In this document: in pieces, positions 48,282 to 59,753 of the stretch
Layout of the letters: each line of letters starts with the position of its first letter
Numbering within the stretch: position 1 is the stretch's first letter
Assembly (NCBI GenBank): GCA_022385755.1
Contig: MU278350.1
Location: 1,307,732-1,371,731, forward strand
Direction of reading: 5' to 3'
Source: Trametopsis cervina
Lineage: Eukaryota > Basidiomycota > Agaricomycetes > Polyporales > Irpicaceae
DNA length: 64,000 nucleotides
Translations under genes and position numbers: made by a program
Notes under the pieces: model-generated
Told to the model about the DNA's origin: nothing
The model's input: only the letters and a program-made list of their open reading frames with translations
The model's database searches: none

Positions 48282-50739
48282 CTAGTGATGCCTTCCGTGG
48301 AGTAAAGGAGCAGGGCTAACAAGAGGCAAGTTGGCGGTAGGCGTAAACGGCAGACTGAGCTTCTTCGATCCTCCTAGCTTGCCGCTACCGTATTGGGGCT
48401 TGGGAAAAGGCGCTTTGAAAGGGTGAGCCTCGGTATTAATGACCCCTGCAAACGGAATGGGTGAATAAGACACGGAGTACCTCTTTGGGATGGCTTACAT
48501 TGGTCCAGGTTGATGTGCGAGGGGTCGTCGAAAGTCAAGTATCTGATAAACACTATGTCAATTCAGGCTTACAGAGGGAAAGATGTGGATGACGCACAGA
48601 TATTTCAGCACTTCCGCATACCAGAAACTCTCGGAATCGTCGATGAAGTTGTCGTCCGATGTCACGGTATCGCTCACGTTCCAGATACCTGCAAACCCGG
48701 CCGGAGCAGCCAAGTACTTCTGGAAGCTAGCCACGGCAGACGCGGCGCGGTCGAGGTATTTCGTGTCTCCCGTCGCACGCCACGCGTAGAAGTTGGATTC
48801 GAGGACTTCCGGACGCATGTAATAGTATGGAGCGCCATCTTGGACCCAGAACCCGTTCTTCGCGTAGAACGCAGCATCAGAAGATGTGAATGTCTGGCCA
48901 CCTGTGTTGTTTCCTTTGTTTGAGAAATAGGCGAATGCTTCCGGGCCGATGCCGGTGCTGGAAGAATATAGTCTTCAGCATATGCATGTGAATCGGTAAG
49001 GGTCGCACTTACGCTGTGCTCGCATACGTGTTCCAGCAGGCATCGTTCAACTTCAAGGCTGTGTTAACAATGGTCTGGTTGTTTAATAATCTTCCGCCTT
49101 GACAACAGGCTAGTCAATATTGTATGTTAGTCGCTCGAAACTAATAGCTTACCCATTATCCAGTTGCCAGCCATAAAGCATGCCAGGTGGGAGCCAACAT
49201 TTACGATATTTCCGGAATCATCTTGATCAGCCAGATATAGGTGGTCTCCGACAGTAGACGTCTATGCGGAAGGTCATGAGTCTCAAAGTCTATTTGCGCC
49301 ACGAGGTACACATACCACTGCAAGAGTTCGAATGGAAGAGTCCACAGCGGTTGCCCACGTGTCCGCGAAGATATTGTCATTAGTGTTGGTGATCCGTGCG
49401 TATTTGATTAGGTATTCGAGGTAACTGTCCGTTCCGCCTCCCCAAGTCTGAGAACGACAAAGATAGCGTTGCTTTAAGGCTTAGTTACAATCATATTGGA
49501 ACGGGGTATACGTACGACGTAGGCATCTGTAGATTGACCGGTCGTCGGATCAATCCCTTGCCCGGGAAGACCTGGAAGTGGGTCGGGCTATGACAATACA
49601 CATGCTTGGCAAGGTGCTGTACTGAGGTAGGCGACACAGCTTACCACACTGATGATTTGACGCACGGAGCCTTCGGTCAACTGCCGGTACGTATCATTCC
49701 CCGTGTAGAGGCTGCCATGATGTACTCAGAAAGGATCCGCAAGACATATAATTGCGACTTACGATAAGCGAGACCATTCCAGTGTCAACTGTAGAACATT
49801 TCAGTGGAGTTCCTACGGAGCATGAGATCCTGATGACACTAACCGTTCCAGCTTCGGCGACATTGGACTACATCACGTTTAGAAGGCACATTCGCCAACC
49901 ATATGATAGTGATGACTTACCCCTGCTACTTGTGGCGTGCTGGTGTTGAAATCAACCTCACCGAATGGTACTTTGTTGGTCTGAGGGTCAAGTTACCGTC
50001 AAGGCTAGCCACCCTTGGATGTACGGAATGACATACGCCGACCCACGCCACCGACATTTTATCCGCAACTTGCTTTGCTTTGGCAATAAGTGATGGATAC
50101 TTTTTGCCGCTTAGCTCGTATGCACTGAGGGAAGCACCAAGGTAACGAATTGTCGTCTCAAATACACTAAATGCGGGCACCATTAGTGCTGCATCAATGA
50201 GGTAAGAAATAAATACTAAATACCTAACAGTGCTATCAGTATGTGATATATTATAGTCAATGTGATTGGTGAAGTTAACGGCTTCTTCAAATAGATCCTA
50301 TACTCTGAGGCTTAACCGAAATGCAGGTTGGATTCCAGGGACAAAATTCTCTTACAGTTTCACCCATGATGTACTAGTGCGAAGGGTGAGAAAGATACAG
50401 GCTAAGACTGTAGTGGAACACGTACCAAGGTGGTAAGGGCATCGACAATAGTCGCACCCCATCCATTCCGACTATCAGTGAATGATTTGGTAACAGGGGT
50501 GAGGTCGTCGTGTCCAAAAGCAAACTCCCTGGGTAAGACGATGAGAGCAGTGAGGCATGGAATAGCTACGAGACACACTTGTAAGCGTTGTAACTGGTCA
50601 GAAAAATATCCTTGACGGCTTGTTTGTGCCCTGCCGCACTCGGGGGAAGGATGAGAATTGGATTTTGCACAAGAGCCCCCAACGCGGTGAACGCGTTGAG
50701 AGAGCACACCGCCGCAATGATCAAGCTGGGGCGACCCAT
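48282..50739 (-). CDS. Glycoside hydrolase family 47 alpha-1,2-mannosidase, secreted
   Basis: This is a class-I alpha-1,2-mannosidase that trims Man residues of N-glycans or secreted glycoproteins. ATG 50737-50739 begins a signal peptide (SLIIAAVCSLNAFTALG). The spliced sequence then has DIFLTSYNAYKEFAFGHDDL, SRNGWGATIVDALTTL, VSVFETTIRYLGASLSAYEL and a Glu-containing VAEAGTLTLEWSRLAYYTG. It continues with GGGTDSYLEYLIKYA, HLACFMAGNWIMGG, YYMRPEVLESNFYAWRATGD and ESFWYAEVLKYL, and near the end VINTEAHPF, whose Thr binds the catalytic calcium. It ends at TAG 48282-48284 after a short basic tail. About twelve introns interrupt it. It resembles the extracellular fungal branch more than ER Mns1 because it has a cleavable signal peptide and no long membrane anchor. 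A TATA box lies 75 bases upstream. Confidence 0.93.
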
Positions 50740-51476
50740 AACCGACGGAGAGGAGCGAAAGTGAATCGGAATGCCTGTGGTATGGCGAGTGGGGGTGCCA
50801 TGAACAGAGCTCTATATATACGAGGATGATTAAATGGAAGCTTTTGGGTATGTACCGCGATGTCGTGGGTGGGCAGCTTGGTGCGGGCTACCGACGAGGC
50901 TATTTTGGAGGATCACTAGACCACAACGTTGGTTTCGACCCCGAAGAAGCCAGAGCACAAGGGGACTCACATGACATCACCTACCGCGCGACGTCGAGTG
51001 TCCTTCTGATAAGTAAATATGCTCAGGAATGACAAGCCTGGCTTCATTCGCTTGAGCGAAGCACCATGCCGGTCATCGAACGAATTGCGGCTCTACAAGA
51101 TTCGAGCAGAGCAGAAGTTGCGTCGATGTTGAAACCGCGGACCAACGCCGGATCCTACTGGGATACCTCAGCCAACTGAGCCCGTCCCGAGGCTTGAGCG
51201 AGGAGGCGACTTTGAACATCGTATGCAAGGGAAGGAGAAGCAGCGCTATGTGACGCTAAACTGGATCAGAAATCGAATTTTAGGCTGAGAATATTGTGGG
51301 AAGATCAAACCAGATGCGCGTGGCTTGGTGTTCCCGCCGCTTTCCGTCGAGCACACAGGCGCCAGAGGAGAAGTTGCGAGTACAAGGGCAACAATCATAC
51401 GACGCTGCATCGCTGTATAACGACAAATCGGACATAGATAAGAGTACCCTGCAAATACGTAAGCGATAGCCTAACG
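50740..51476. other. Intergenic region
   Basis: Promoter region of the GH47 gene and 3' flank of the F-box gene. Apart from the TATA box nothing is recognised. Confidence 0.5.
50812..50820 (-). promoter_or_regulatory. TATA box of the GH47 gene
   Basis: TATATATAG on the minus strand, about 75 bases before the start codon. Confidence 0.6.
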
Positions 51477-54085
51477 TCAAGTTTGAACGTCTGGGATAGG
51501 CGGCACGCCCTCCACATTCAGCTGTCTAAAGAAATCCTCGTCTTCAACCCAACTGATCCCATGCCTATACATGTGGTATAAATACAGAAGATCAAGCAGT
51601 ATGCATAGACACGCGGAGCACTCACTTCTCGATAGCATGTGACCTAAGACCGTCGAACTGGAACAGCTGAAGCTTCCTCCTCCTCTTCTCCGTCGGCCCT
51701 CCCGCCCCAGCGAGAGAGCCTCGTGGTCCATCTTGAGGTCCTTTTGCTGTGTCAGCAGCCTTCTCTGCGTGGATAGCACGGTCCTCCGATGTGGACGGTG
51801 CTGTGGAGGTGGATGCTATCTCCAACGGACTATACTGTGTCCGCTGGCAGTGCCGGCACGCGTAAATTCGCTGCTGACGTTGGGGTCCTGCAGTACGTTC
51901 TATCAGCTGAGCACGCAGACCCTGCTCAATTGGATACTGAAGAATTTCGGACGCCTCTTTCAACGATACCAGTTTCAGTTCCATGCGCTCATGACGATGA
52001 CAATGGCGTAGCTATGGTAGTATGATCAGTCAATGAATGGAGATATATATGCAAATAACTACATACGAGGTTTTCGTATGTCATTACGATTTGGGAAGGA
52101 CACGACAGGCACTGTATCCGTGTCCCCACTTCGTCCGGGGCCTCCAATGATATCGCATCATCGGCCGTGTATCCACACCACAAAAGGACTTGCTGAATAA
52201 CATCAATGGCCTATTGTCGGAACGTCAGCATTTGAAAAGTGGCTACCATTGCGGGACCTGACCTTATAGTCGGGCGTGAAACGCTCAGCCCTCCATGTAT
52301 TTTTGGCACCGCCCTTCTTACTTCGAGGATCGCACTCGTGCCGACATGCTTCAGCAAAGCTCATGCCGCCACCCCCTGGCCACGATGTCTTCAGAGTGTC
52401 ACATCGTGAACATCTGAAGCGGGCCGTGAGTCTATCGACTGGGTCCAAAGCCGGCACGTTCGATGCTGTCTGCGCCTCCTGACCGAGTACTTTTCTCAAA
52501 CCTGCCCTGGCTTCTTCTTGCCAACGAGCCACGTCTCCTTTGGCCAACTGAGTTATTACCACCGAGTGCCTGATCTCCTCTGCGACTTGTGGTGAAGTTG
52601 ACCAGCCTTGCATTCGGGTGACGACAGGCAGACGGCGGAATGTGTTTATCGAAGGCAGGATGTCATTCTTTCCCATCCGCGAGTGAAGGTCCTCCACAGC
52701 TTTGCGCTGCGCTATTATGTTTTCTTCCATTTCACGCCTCTTTTTCCGCGCGGTTATGGCACTCCTCTCTACACCCATCTGTAGAGCGATCTGGTTGAAA
52801 TCTAGATATGGGAGGTCAGTAAAACGAAAAACGCTTGAATCAGAGATAGGGGGCTCACCAGACCTTGTGAAAAGTTCCACGCTGGATGTCCTGGAGCGAA
52901 TTAAGTGATAAAAGCTAGGACACTGGTAGAGTTCTGGTGTTTGCCAGCAAAATTCGTTTGCAATATTGGATGCCCTGCCGATAGGTCAGCAATAGGGAGA
53001 TCGTCGCAACATTACGGCCACCCACCTCTCTGCATTTTTGGTCTTAGCCTTAGTTAATTGCTCATAATACTCACGAGACCACTTTGCTAATTTATCGCTC
53101 AGCTACGTGGAACATGTCAGCATGACAGCACCTCATGGTTGATTAGCGTCCATGCCTCCATGATTTGTTTGACTTTCCGGCGCGTGCCGTCTTGATCCAC
53201 CATATATTGTAGTAACGTCTGTCCCAGGGCAAGAGCTTTATTACGCGCGTCCAGGGCTTCGAGCCAGCTTGTCTTTCTGTAATAGCGGTTGACGAACGAA
53301 ACAGCTATACGTGAACATCAGAGCTTATTCAGGCCCAAGGGAAGAGGTGATGCAAACTTATGGGAACTGGAAGAGGTCAGCATATATTTTGCGAGGTCCT
53401 GTCGTGAAAGAATACTAACGGCTGCTTCCAACTTCAACCTGAGGGATTAGTTCGCCCACGAGCAAAGTATCATATTCAAGCTCGTGGCTTGCGGCCGTCA
53501 TCACTACCCGGGTGCCCTGCGTCTCACTGTGTGATTGTTATAGCGATCAGATTTTATTGCATAGATTTTGAGCTTGCCGTACCACCAGGTTGATCTACAT
53601 GAAGGCTAACGATTTCGAGTGAGTAGGGTATATTAAATCAATGAGGCCATGCCCTTACCCCACATAAATGCAGACGAAGCGAGTAGGAAGCCAGCCCAAC
53701 TTTGCACAGTTTCTTACAGATCTGCAGCAGAATTCAGTGGGTGCGAGATATCAACATCACGACATCCAGAGCGTACCTCGCATGGCTGCCTGTCGAACAA
53801 GAACGCGGCGTATGAAGATTCTGTGAAGTTGGGGGTAGGGTCCGGAATAGGAGAAGGCGTGAAATTGGCTCTTGCCCGCTTCCAGATGAATGTGCTGGCA
53901 GCATTGACCGCCAGAGTATTGCAGTAGTATTTGTTGGTGCGAGCGAGGGCAAGAATATCATGAGGTCGAGTATAGGAAAGGACCTCTGCCAGAATCTCAA
54001 CGGGCAGCCTAGCAATATGACATGGTTCCACTTTGGCTTCGTTACCCTGCATAACAAGCTGTCTCTTTCTTTTCGATGAGCTCAT
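51477..54085 (-). CDS. F-box protein with Cys-pair C-terminal region
   Basis: This is a likely SCF-type adaptor of a basidiomycete-specific family. ATG 54083-54085 starts MSSSKRKRQLVMQG; the F-box follows at about residues 22-70 (ARLPVEILAEVLSYTRPHD and ARTNKYYCNTLAVNAAS, FIWKRAR). Exons downstream encode RNKALALGQTLLQYMVDQ, a helical part (EENIIAQRKAVEDLHSRM, about 52700), and then pairs of cysteines: RFRCSRCDTL...ACRHECDP (52330-52440), IQCLSCPSQ (about 52100) and YACRHCQRTQ (about 51850). These could bind zinc. The protein ends VPPIPDVQT at TGA 51477-51479. About ten introns; exon joins between 52900 and 53650 are my least certain. Substrate unknown. Confidence 0.75.
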
Positions 54086-54488
54086 GATTGATTGACTTGC
54101 TGTACACCTGTAATTCAGATTCTAAAAGCCTGATGTCAAAATGGCTGCCACTACTCACAGCAAAGGATACGGGCAGCTTATCGACGCTCCTCAGACGCAC
54201 ACGAGGCTGAACTGTCGACTGGTGGGGTTTCACTAATTTGTGGGAAGTGACGGAGAGCAGGATATAATGTAGGGAAGGGATGCTAAACCCACGTCAGGGG
54301 ACCTTTGTGTGCGTGCATTGAGCCGATCACATTTGGCGTGAATATTACAGTAAGTGGCACAAATTGCAACAATATTATGGTCTACTTATCGCGAAGCGCT
54401 TCATATAAAAATCGACAAGTACGATAACATGGAAGTGGGAGTACAAAAGACAGCAATACAGACACGCTAATCAGACAAATTCTAACAC
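54086..54488. other. Intergenic region
   Basis: Promoter of the F-box gene and 3' flank of the Swi3/Rsc8 gene. No feature is recognised. Confidence 0.5.
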
Positions 54489-56748
54489 CTAACCAAGGGT
54501 GGCAATGTTCGAGTTGCCGACTGGGCCCATGTCTCCTTCAAGAGAAGCACCGGGGTGAACTGGGTTCGCCCGGGTGCCGTTCGCTGACAGGCCACTCTGC
54601 GCTTGAATGGCCGCCTCATTTAAAGCGGCAGGGTTGCTCGGATCTTCCGCATGTCTCAGTAGTTCTGACTTCACGTTCTCGAGCATCTTCTTCAAACCCA
54701 TCCTCTCGTTAACAAGAGCCATCCGAGCACTCTCCAGACCCCTACGCTCCTCTTCCAGCACCTCCTCTAGTTCCTCAAACTGAGACATCTTCAACTCGAG
54801 CTTGGTTAAGGTGAGCTTGATCAGCGTGGCCAAGGTCGAACGGATACGACGGTCCTCAGCATCCACGAGTTCCTGAGCAGCTCGAGCAGACGCTTTCAAT
54901 GCTAGATTGGCGGCGCGGACGACCTTGGAGTGGGGAAGGCTGGCTTTAGGCCCTTCGGAGGGGGCTTTTGTTCCACTGTCGACAGTCATAGGCTCAGATG
55001 TGCTCGGTTGAGGCGTGCCCGATTTACTCGAAGGGCCTGCAGGTCCTTCTGGAGCCGCTGTGTCTTTCGGGGCATCCTCATCCATCTTGTCTTCCTGCTT
55101 TTCTCCCTCGGCTGCGACTCCTTCCACCTGCGAGTCCCCCTTTGCTTCTTCGTCCATCTTTACCTCCTCTTCCTTCTTGTCACCATCGGTCAGCTCATGA
55201 AGAGCCGTTTTGGCGGCCTCGGCGGCAACTCCGGGGCCAACAACGCCTGCCAGGAATGCAACAACACTCATAACAGGGTTATCGGCCTGTTCAAAGGGAA
55301 GCCTGGCGTAACGTAAGGGGCCCATATTTCCCTCCGTTGCGACGTAAGGATCCTCAATCGGAAGCTCCAAGAACTTGCGAATGCATTGCTGTGCAGACCG
55401 CGTACCGACGTGCCGCTCAACCTCTGACCAGTCATCGTCATACATTTCCACGCCCTCCAATAGCCGCAAGAGTTCTTGGTCAGACCAGTCGTCCTCGGTC
55501 TCCGCTCCTGTGCCTTGATGAACACCGTTTGTACTGGGTGCTTGCGTGAGTTTGACGAAGTCGCCACTGAACATGGAGCTTGGGAAGCGGCCGTCGAGGT
55601 AGCAAGGGGCACATAGCTCAAAGTCTTTCACTTTCAGTGAGCGGTACCGGACGGGTGTGCAGTCTGTGCCGCAGGTATCGCACTGATGTTTTACGTCTGA
55701 TGAACGACCATTAGGATGACCATTTGCACCATTCGTTAGTGCAGACGCATCCTCGGAGCTTATTTGGCGGGAGGCCTTGGCGGTGGTCTGGTAAATAGAC
55801 GACCGTAGTTCCAAGGAAGCTGGGGTTGATGAAGGGGCGCGTTTAGCTGCGCCAGGCGTTTGAGGCGCATTAGGATGATTGGTAGGCCGAGTACCAGGGT
55901 GGAGAGATTGTAGGCCTCTGGGAGTGTCAAGAATTACCCTGAAGTGACCTGTGAACGGCGGTGCAAGAGCAGCAGGACGTTGCTCCGGGTCTATCTGTGA
56001 TACCGCGAGTGCGCTTAAGCACCACGCAAATGAGATATTGAGGACTATAACACACCTGATAGTTTACAAGACCCCATTGTTCGAGGAATGCGTGCACACG
56101 CATGATGGCACAAACGTCGCCCGCCAAGTTGCGCCGACACGCAGTGACAGTAAGATACTCGGAGGGTCGCAATCTGTACGTGTTTATCATGAAGTCACGA
56201 TAGTCCTTGTATATAGCAGGTGTTTTTGAACGGTTACGAGAGTTGAAGAACTCTGGGAGGGCGCGTCGCTCAACTGGGTGAATCTTCGACATGTCGAACC
56301 AGGCTGCGTAAGACGGAATGATGACTTCGTGGGCCTGCTCGGCAAGATATTTTCGTGCTTGCTCATCCAGTCTTTGTCTCGTAGCCTCGAGCTGGGCGTT
56401 GTCCTCTTCTTCGTTCTCTTCTCCCGAATCCACTTCCTCGTCTACAGCATCGCCTCCCTCCGCCATAGACACGTCTCCTCCATCCTCCCCTTCGTCGGCC
56501 TTCAGCTGTCTGATAATGGGCACACTCGAGCTCGACAGTTCCGCAGTCTCACCAACGCCCGAGGTAACATCTGGCAGCAAGTTTGCTATGTCGCTGCTCT
56601 GAATTGGGTCGAGTTCATTGCGTTTGCCAGGGGCATTGTCTGGGTCGACAGCTACCGCGCCTTGGTTTTGCTGTGGTACCGTAAGCTTGATTCGTTTCGT
56701 TTCCGAGGAAGATGGAGCTGGCGACGCGCTCCGTTTGGGAGAGGACAT
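54489..56748 (-). CDS. rsc8: SWI3/RSC8-type subunit of SWI/SNF chromatin remodelling complex
   Basis: This is a core scaffold subunit of SWI/SNF or RSC remodellers (SMARCC family), acting in the nucleus. ATG 56746-56748 starts [20 protein letters not shown]. An acidic stretch ([14 protein letters not shown]) precedes the SWIRM domain (about residues 135-229: [20 protein letters not shown], then [15 protein letters not shown] and [11 protein letters not shown]). After an intron with borders near 55990-56055 come a ZZ-like zinc finger ([10 protein letters not shown]...CAPCYLDG, near residue 335) and a SANT domain ([37 protein letters not shown], near 400-445). Then follow an acidic linker and a C-terminal helical coiled coil ([20 protein letters not shown]), the dimerisation region. 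Stop is at 54489-54491; length about 730 residues, with only a few introns. The order SWIRM-ZnF-SANT-coiled coil is diagnostic. It is divergent from the PPR-like gene. Confidence 0.95.
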
Positions 56749-56972
56749 CGTCAATGGTGGCAGATGCGGACAAGCATGAAGGGGCGCCCGGGTACAGTAA
56801 GTCAAGCAGTAAGTAAGAAGTAATCCAGCCAGACTTGTGTGATAGAGGCGCCGAGTAAGCAAGTTACTTACTCTTGTGATGATTGTGAGGGTGGCACGTG
56901 ATCTCATACCAGCATAGCGTGCCTTCTCCCTTGCTCACCGACTTTACCAGCAACTGGTTCGGCAGCCAGATT
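56749..56972. promoter_or_regulatory. Divergent promoter between rsc8 and PPR-like gene
   Basis: Only 224 bases separate the two start codons. A palindromic CACGTG (E-box) lies at 56895-56900. The shared spacing is observed; regulation by a bHLH factor is inference. Confidence 0.55.
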
Positions 56973-59156
56973 ATGAGCGCAGCATGGCTGCTGCCATACT
57001 CCCCATTAGCCCCACTATTTCGTACTCGCATCGCTCTCCCATTTTCTGCCCATGTTAAACGCTACCTCCCCGTCAACTTACGGGCCTCGAAGACCTTCTT
57101 CAACTCCTCGCTATTGACCCAAGAGCACCCTTCCATGATCGAGATGCGAAACGCACCATATCCCTCTCTGGGCTGGGATACTTCTCTCTTTGAAGATGCT
57201 GAAGAATCCACCGAGGCAATAGACGTACACGACATACGCAGCCGGCCCTGCAATATTCTCGTGCGGACAGTAGAGGCTGAGCAATTCGAGGAGGCACACA
57301 CACTCAGAGCCGAGCTGGAAAATATGGGTGTTGTTATACAGCCCGACAGTATATATGAACGTATCGCCGTGCATGAGGCGTTCTCCAAGAACATCTACGA
57401 CGGTGACATTCCCGCGTTCCTCTCCTGGTGGTCACTGGTTCCTGAACTACAGAAGGATCATCCTCTTCGCAGAAAAAGCGATTCACTTAGCGCACCGCTT
57501 CTCTCACAGTGCTCAGATCCAGATGCGTATACCCTAGTTTCCTCAGCATTACACGCTACATTCCGAGGCCATGGTCAGACGGTGTCCAGACTTTTTGTCA
57601 AGAGGATCACTGCTGCTTCTACCACTGCATTCGTCAAAACCTTCCTACGTGATCTCTGTGTTGCACAACTTGCGCATCTTCAAACTATCTCCGACGGCAA
57701 GGAGCTTCCACGACAGTTGTCAGAGCACTGTGCCACATTCTATGGTCGCGCCATTAAGACTATGTGCTATAGCCGACGAGAAGTCGACGCAGCGAAACTC
57801 TTAATTGAAGCGGACGAGACCAAGATAGCTCTTCCGGATGGAATCTTGCGCACGCTGCAAACCCACCTCCATAAAGTAGCGGACAGACGGCTGACTCGTA
57901 TAGTCAAGCGTATAGCGATACGGCAAGGTGTTGATGTCGACTATGCACCTCCCGAAGAAACTACCTTCCAGAGTCACGAGCTGTACAGCGCTTTCGGCGA
58001 ACTCAAGAAGACTCTGGACGCAGGGAGGCTACCCTCTATAGCCGACCTGAGGCGATACATTGTTTCCTGCTATAGCACCGATAACTATCAGGCTCTAGCA
58101 GCACTTCGTGAGGCGTATCACCGCTCGCTTCCCTCAGATGCGGCCATCGCGCGGTGGGCGGCGGAAGAAATGCGGTACTTCATGGGAGTGGGCCAGAAAC
58201 ATGCAGTGCTTGCTGTATTCGCCAAATACTTCCTTCCAATCGGTGTACCAGACGCTGGCGTAGCGAATAATGTCAAAGCAGCTTTCCGGAAGGCGAAGAG
58301 AGACGCGTTCAGAGCTACTGAAGCGTCTGAGGACGACATGTTCACAGCCCCAAGCTCAGCGAACGCTCAGTCGCAGCTGAATTCTCGCGCCGAGGGTTTT
58401 GTACCGCAGCACCTCACCGTCTTAGATTCTACCCCCGCCCAGAAGATCGCTCCCACGAGATTCCACACCGTATACGTCTGGCAAGCCTTATGTAGGATAG
58501 CCACCGTTAGGCGACTGCCGTGGCTCTACACGGAATTCGTCCGTGTGGTAGAACACGCGAAGTCGACAGGCCTGACCAGCTCCCCCTCGCTGTTGCCACC
58601 GGGTGTCGACACCGCTCTCTTCGACTCCGTGCACTTCAATGTGTTCATCCGCGCGTTTGGTTTACGCAGGCTACAGAAACAGGCATACCATGTCCTCCAG
58701 GATATGGAGCGGCTGGAGGTCAAACCGGATCTTGAAACGTATACCACCCTTCTCCGTGCTCTCAGAGCCAACCCAACATTGATGGATAACGTGGTACGGC
58801 ATGCTGAGCTGACCGTACCAATGTATAAGGCCGGTAGAGGAATTACGTGGACCTTCGACGCTCATAGCAATCCAGATATGGGACTTCTCGTACTGTATAC
58901 GGCGGCACTGAACCTCGCCGTTGACTACGGCCAGCACGAGATTGCGCGAAGATTTGAAAAAAGGATTTTGCGCAGTGCGAAGTACAAAGAAGGCGTCAAT
59001 CGTATCGTGGATAGGGCTCTCAAGCGTTTCCAGGCAGCAAAGAGTCTCGGGCCACAGGTATTTATAACCAGAGTTTACGTAGTATATGCTCGCCTAACGA
59101 TGAGCACAGGAACGGAACACTCTCCTAACGCCACATTCCAGACGAAGGACCCGTAA
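56973..59156 (+). CDS. Mitochondrial PPR-like (helical-repeat) protein
   Basis: This is a predicted mitochondrial RNA-associated helical-repeat protein of about 727 residues, in one exon, unlike its neighbours. ATG 56973-56975 starts MSAAWLLPYSPLAPLFRTRI, followed by SAHVKRYLPVNLRASKTFF, a basic, acid-free leader typical for mitochondrial import. Upstream frame to 56898 starts with GTG, so it is not used. Helical pairs resembling pentatricopeptide repeats are seen best near 58630-58790 (FNVFIRAFGLRRLQKQAYHV and LEVKPDLETYTTLLRALRAN), with others weaker. No catalytic domain is seen. The 3' end may differ: a GTATTT donor near 59060 and ACAG acceptor near 59111 would replace the end by a basic tail, stopping at 59177-59179. 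Which RNA it serves is unknown. Confidence 0.75.
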   Translation: MSAAWLLPYSPLAPLFRTRIALPFSAHVKRYLPVNLRASKTFFNSSLLTQEHPSMIEMRNAPYPSLGWDTSLFEDAEESTEAIDVHDIRSRPCNILVRTVEAEQFEEAHTLRAELENMGVVIQPDSIYERIAVHEAFSKNIYDGDIPAFLSWWSLVPELQKDHPLRRKSDSLSAPLLSQCSDPDAYTLVSSALHATFRGHGQTVSRLFVKRITAASTTAFVKTFLRDLCVAQLAHLQTISDGKELPRQLSEHCATFYGRAIKTMCYSRREVDAAKLLIEADETKIALPDGILRTLQTHLHKVADRRLTRIVKRIAIRQGVDVDYAPPEETTFQSHELYSAFGELKKTLDAGRLPSIADLRRYIVSCYSTDNYQALAALREAYHRSLPSDAAIARWAAEEMRYFMGVGQKHAVLAVFAKYFLPIGVPDAGVANNVKAAFRKAKRDAFRATEASEDDMFTAPSSANAQSQLNSRAEGFVPQHLTVLDSTPAQKIAPTRFHTVYVWQALCRIATVRRLPWLYTEFVRVVEHAKSTGLTSSPSLLPPGVDTALFDSVHFNVFIRAFGLRRLQKQAYHVLQDMERLEVKPDLETYTTLLRALRANPTLMDNVVRHAELTVPMYKAGRGITWTFDAHSNPDMGLLVLYTAALNLAVDYGQHEIARRFEKRILRSAKYKEGVNRIVDRALKRFQAAKSLGPQVFITRVYVVYARLTMSTGTEHSPNATFQTKDP

Positions 59157-59753
59157 TAGAAACCCACAGACAACATAATGGGGTTGATATAGCTCTTGCC
59201 TCCCCGCGAGAGAAGCCCATTGCCAGCATAGGGAATATCCGTTGCCTCTACAACCCAAGTGCTCAGGGCATTCCTCAGACCTGCACTTACCTTCGAACCT
59301 CCCAGTCCCAGCGTAACACGTTGTCGAGTATAACGTGCAATGGGCACGCTCAGTCACAAGATTAGCATTTCTACATACGCTAGACCATAAAAATAGTGAT
59401 CAGGAGTATGTAGCGGCGAGGGGACAGCAAGTGGATGAATTGGTGGAGACGTGCTAAATCGTCCGTACGCAAAAGGGGCTTCGTTGTAAGCGAAATAGAT
59501 CCGGTTGTGCAGAGGAAACAGTAGTAACTGCAGAAACATAGGATTGAAAGATAAGATAGAGGACGATCGAGCGTGATCCACAGAGTCCATGCCAGAAACA
59601 TTCGGTGTTACTCGTAGCAGTATTGCTATCGTCCATACGACCGACGCTAGGGAGCAAACCAAAAGGAGGGAAGAAAAAGACTATAGCGAGGTGTGAGCAA
59701 AAGGAAACGAGTTATACCGTAGGGAACGCACAGGAAAGATAGCACCCGCCGTC
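59157..59753. other. Convergent intergenic region
   Basis: Between the PPR-like gene and the 3' end of the membrane protein gene. A minus-strand frame at 59354-59662 is rich in hydrophobic residues, but it has no known motif and likely lies in 3' untranslated sequence. Confidence 0.45.

Noticed and set aside
50826..51032. 68-codon plus-strand frame upstream of the GH47 gene
   Set aside because: Short, no motif, and lies in promoter sequence of the mannosidase.
56898..56972. 25-residue extension of the PPR-like protein
   Set aside because: It starts with GTG; the ATG at 56973 gives a good mitochondrial leader.
59354..59662. Hydrophobic minus-strand frame downstream of the membrane-protein gene
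   Set aside because: It most likely lies in 3' untranslated sequence, and no conserved family pattern is visible.
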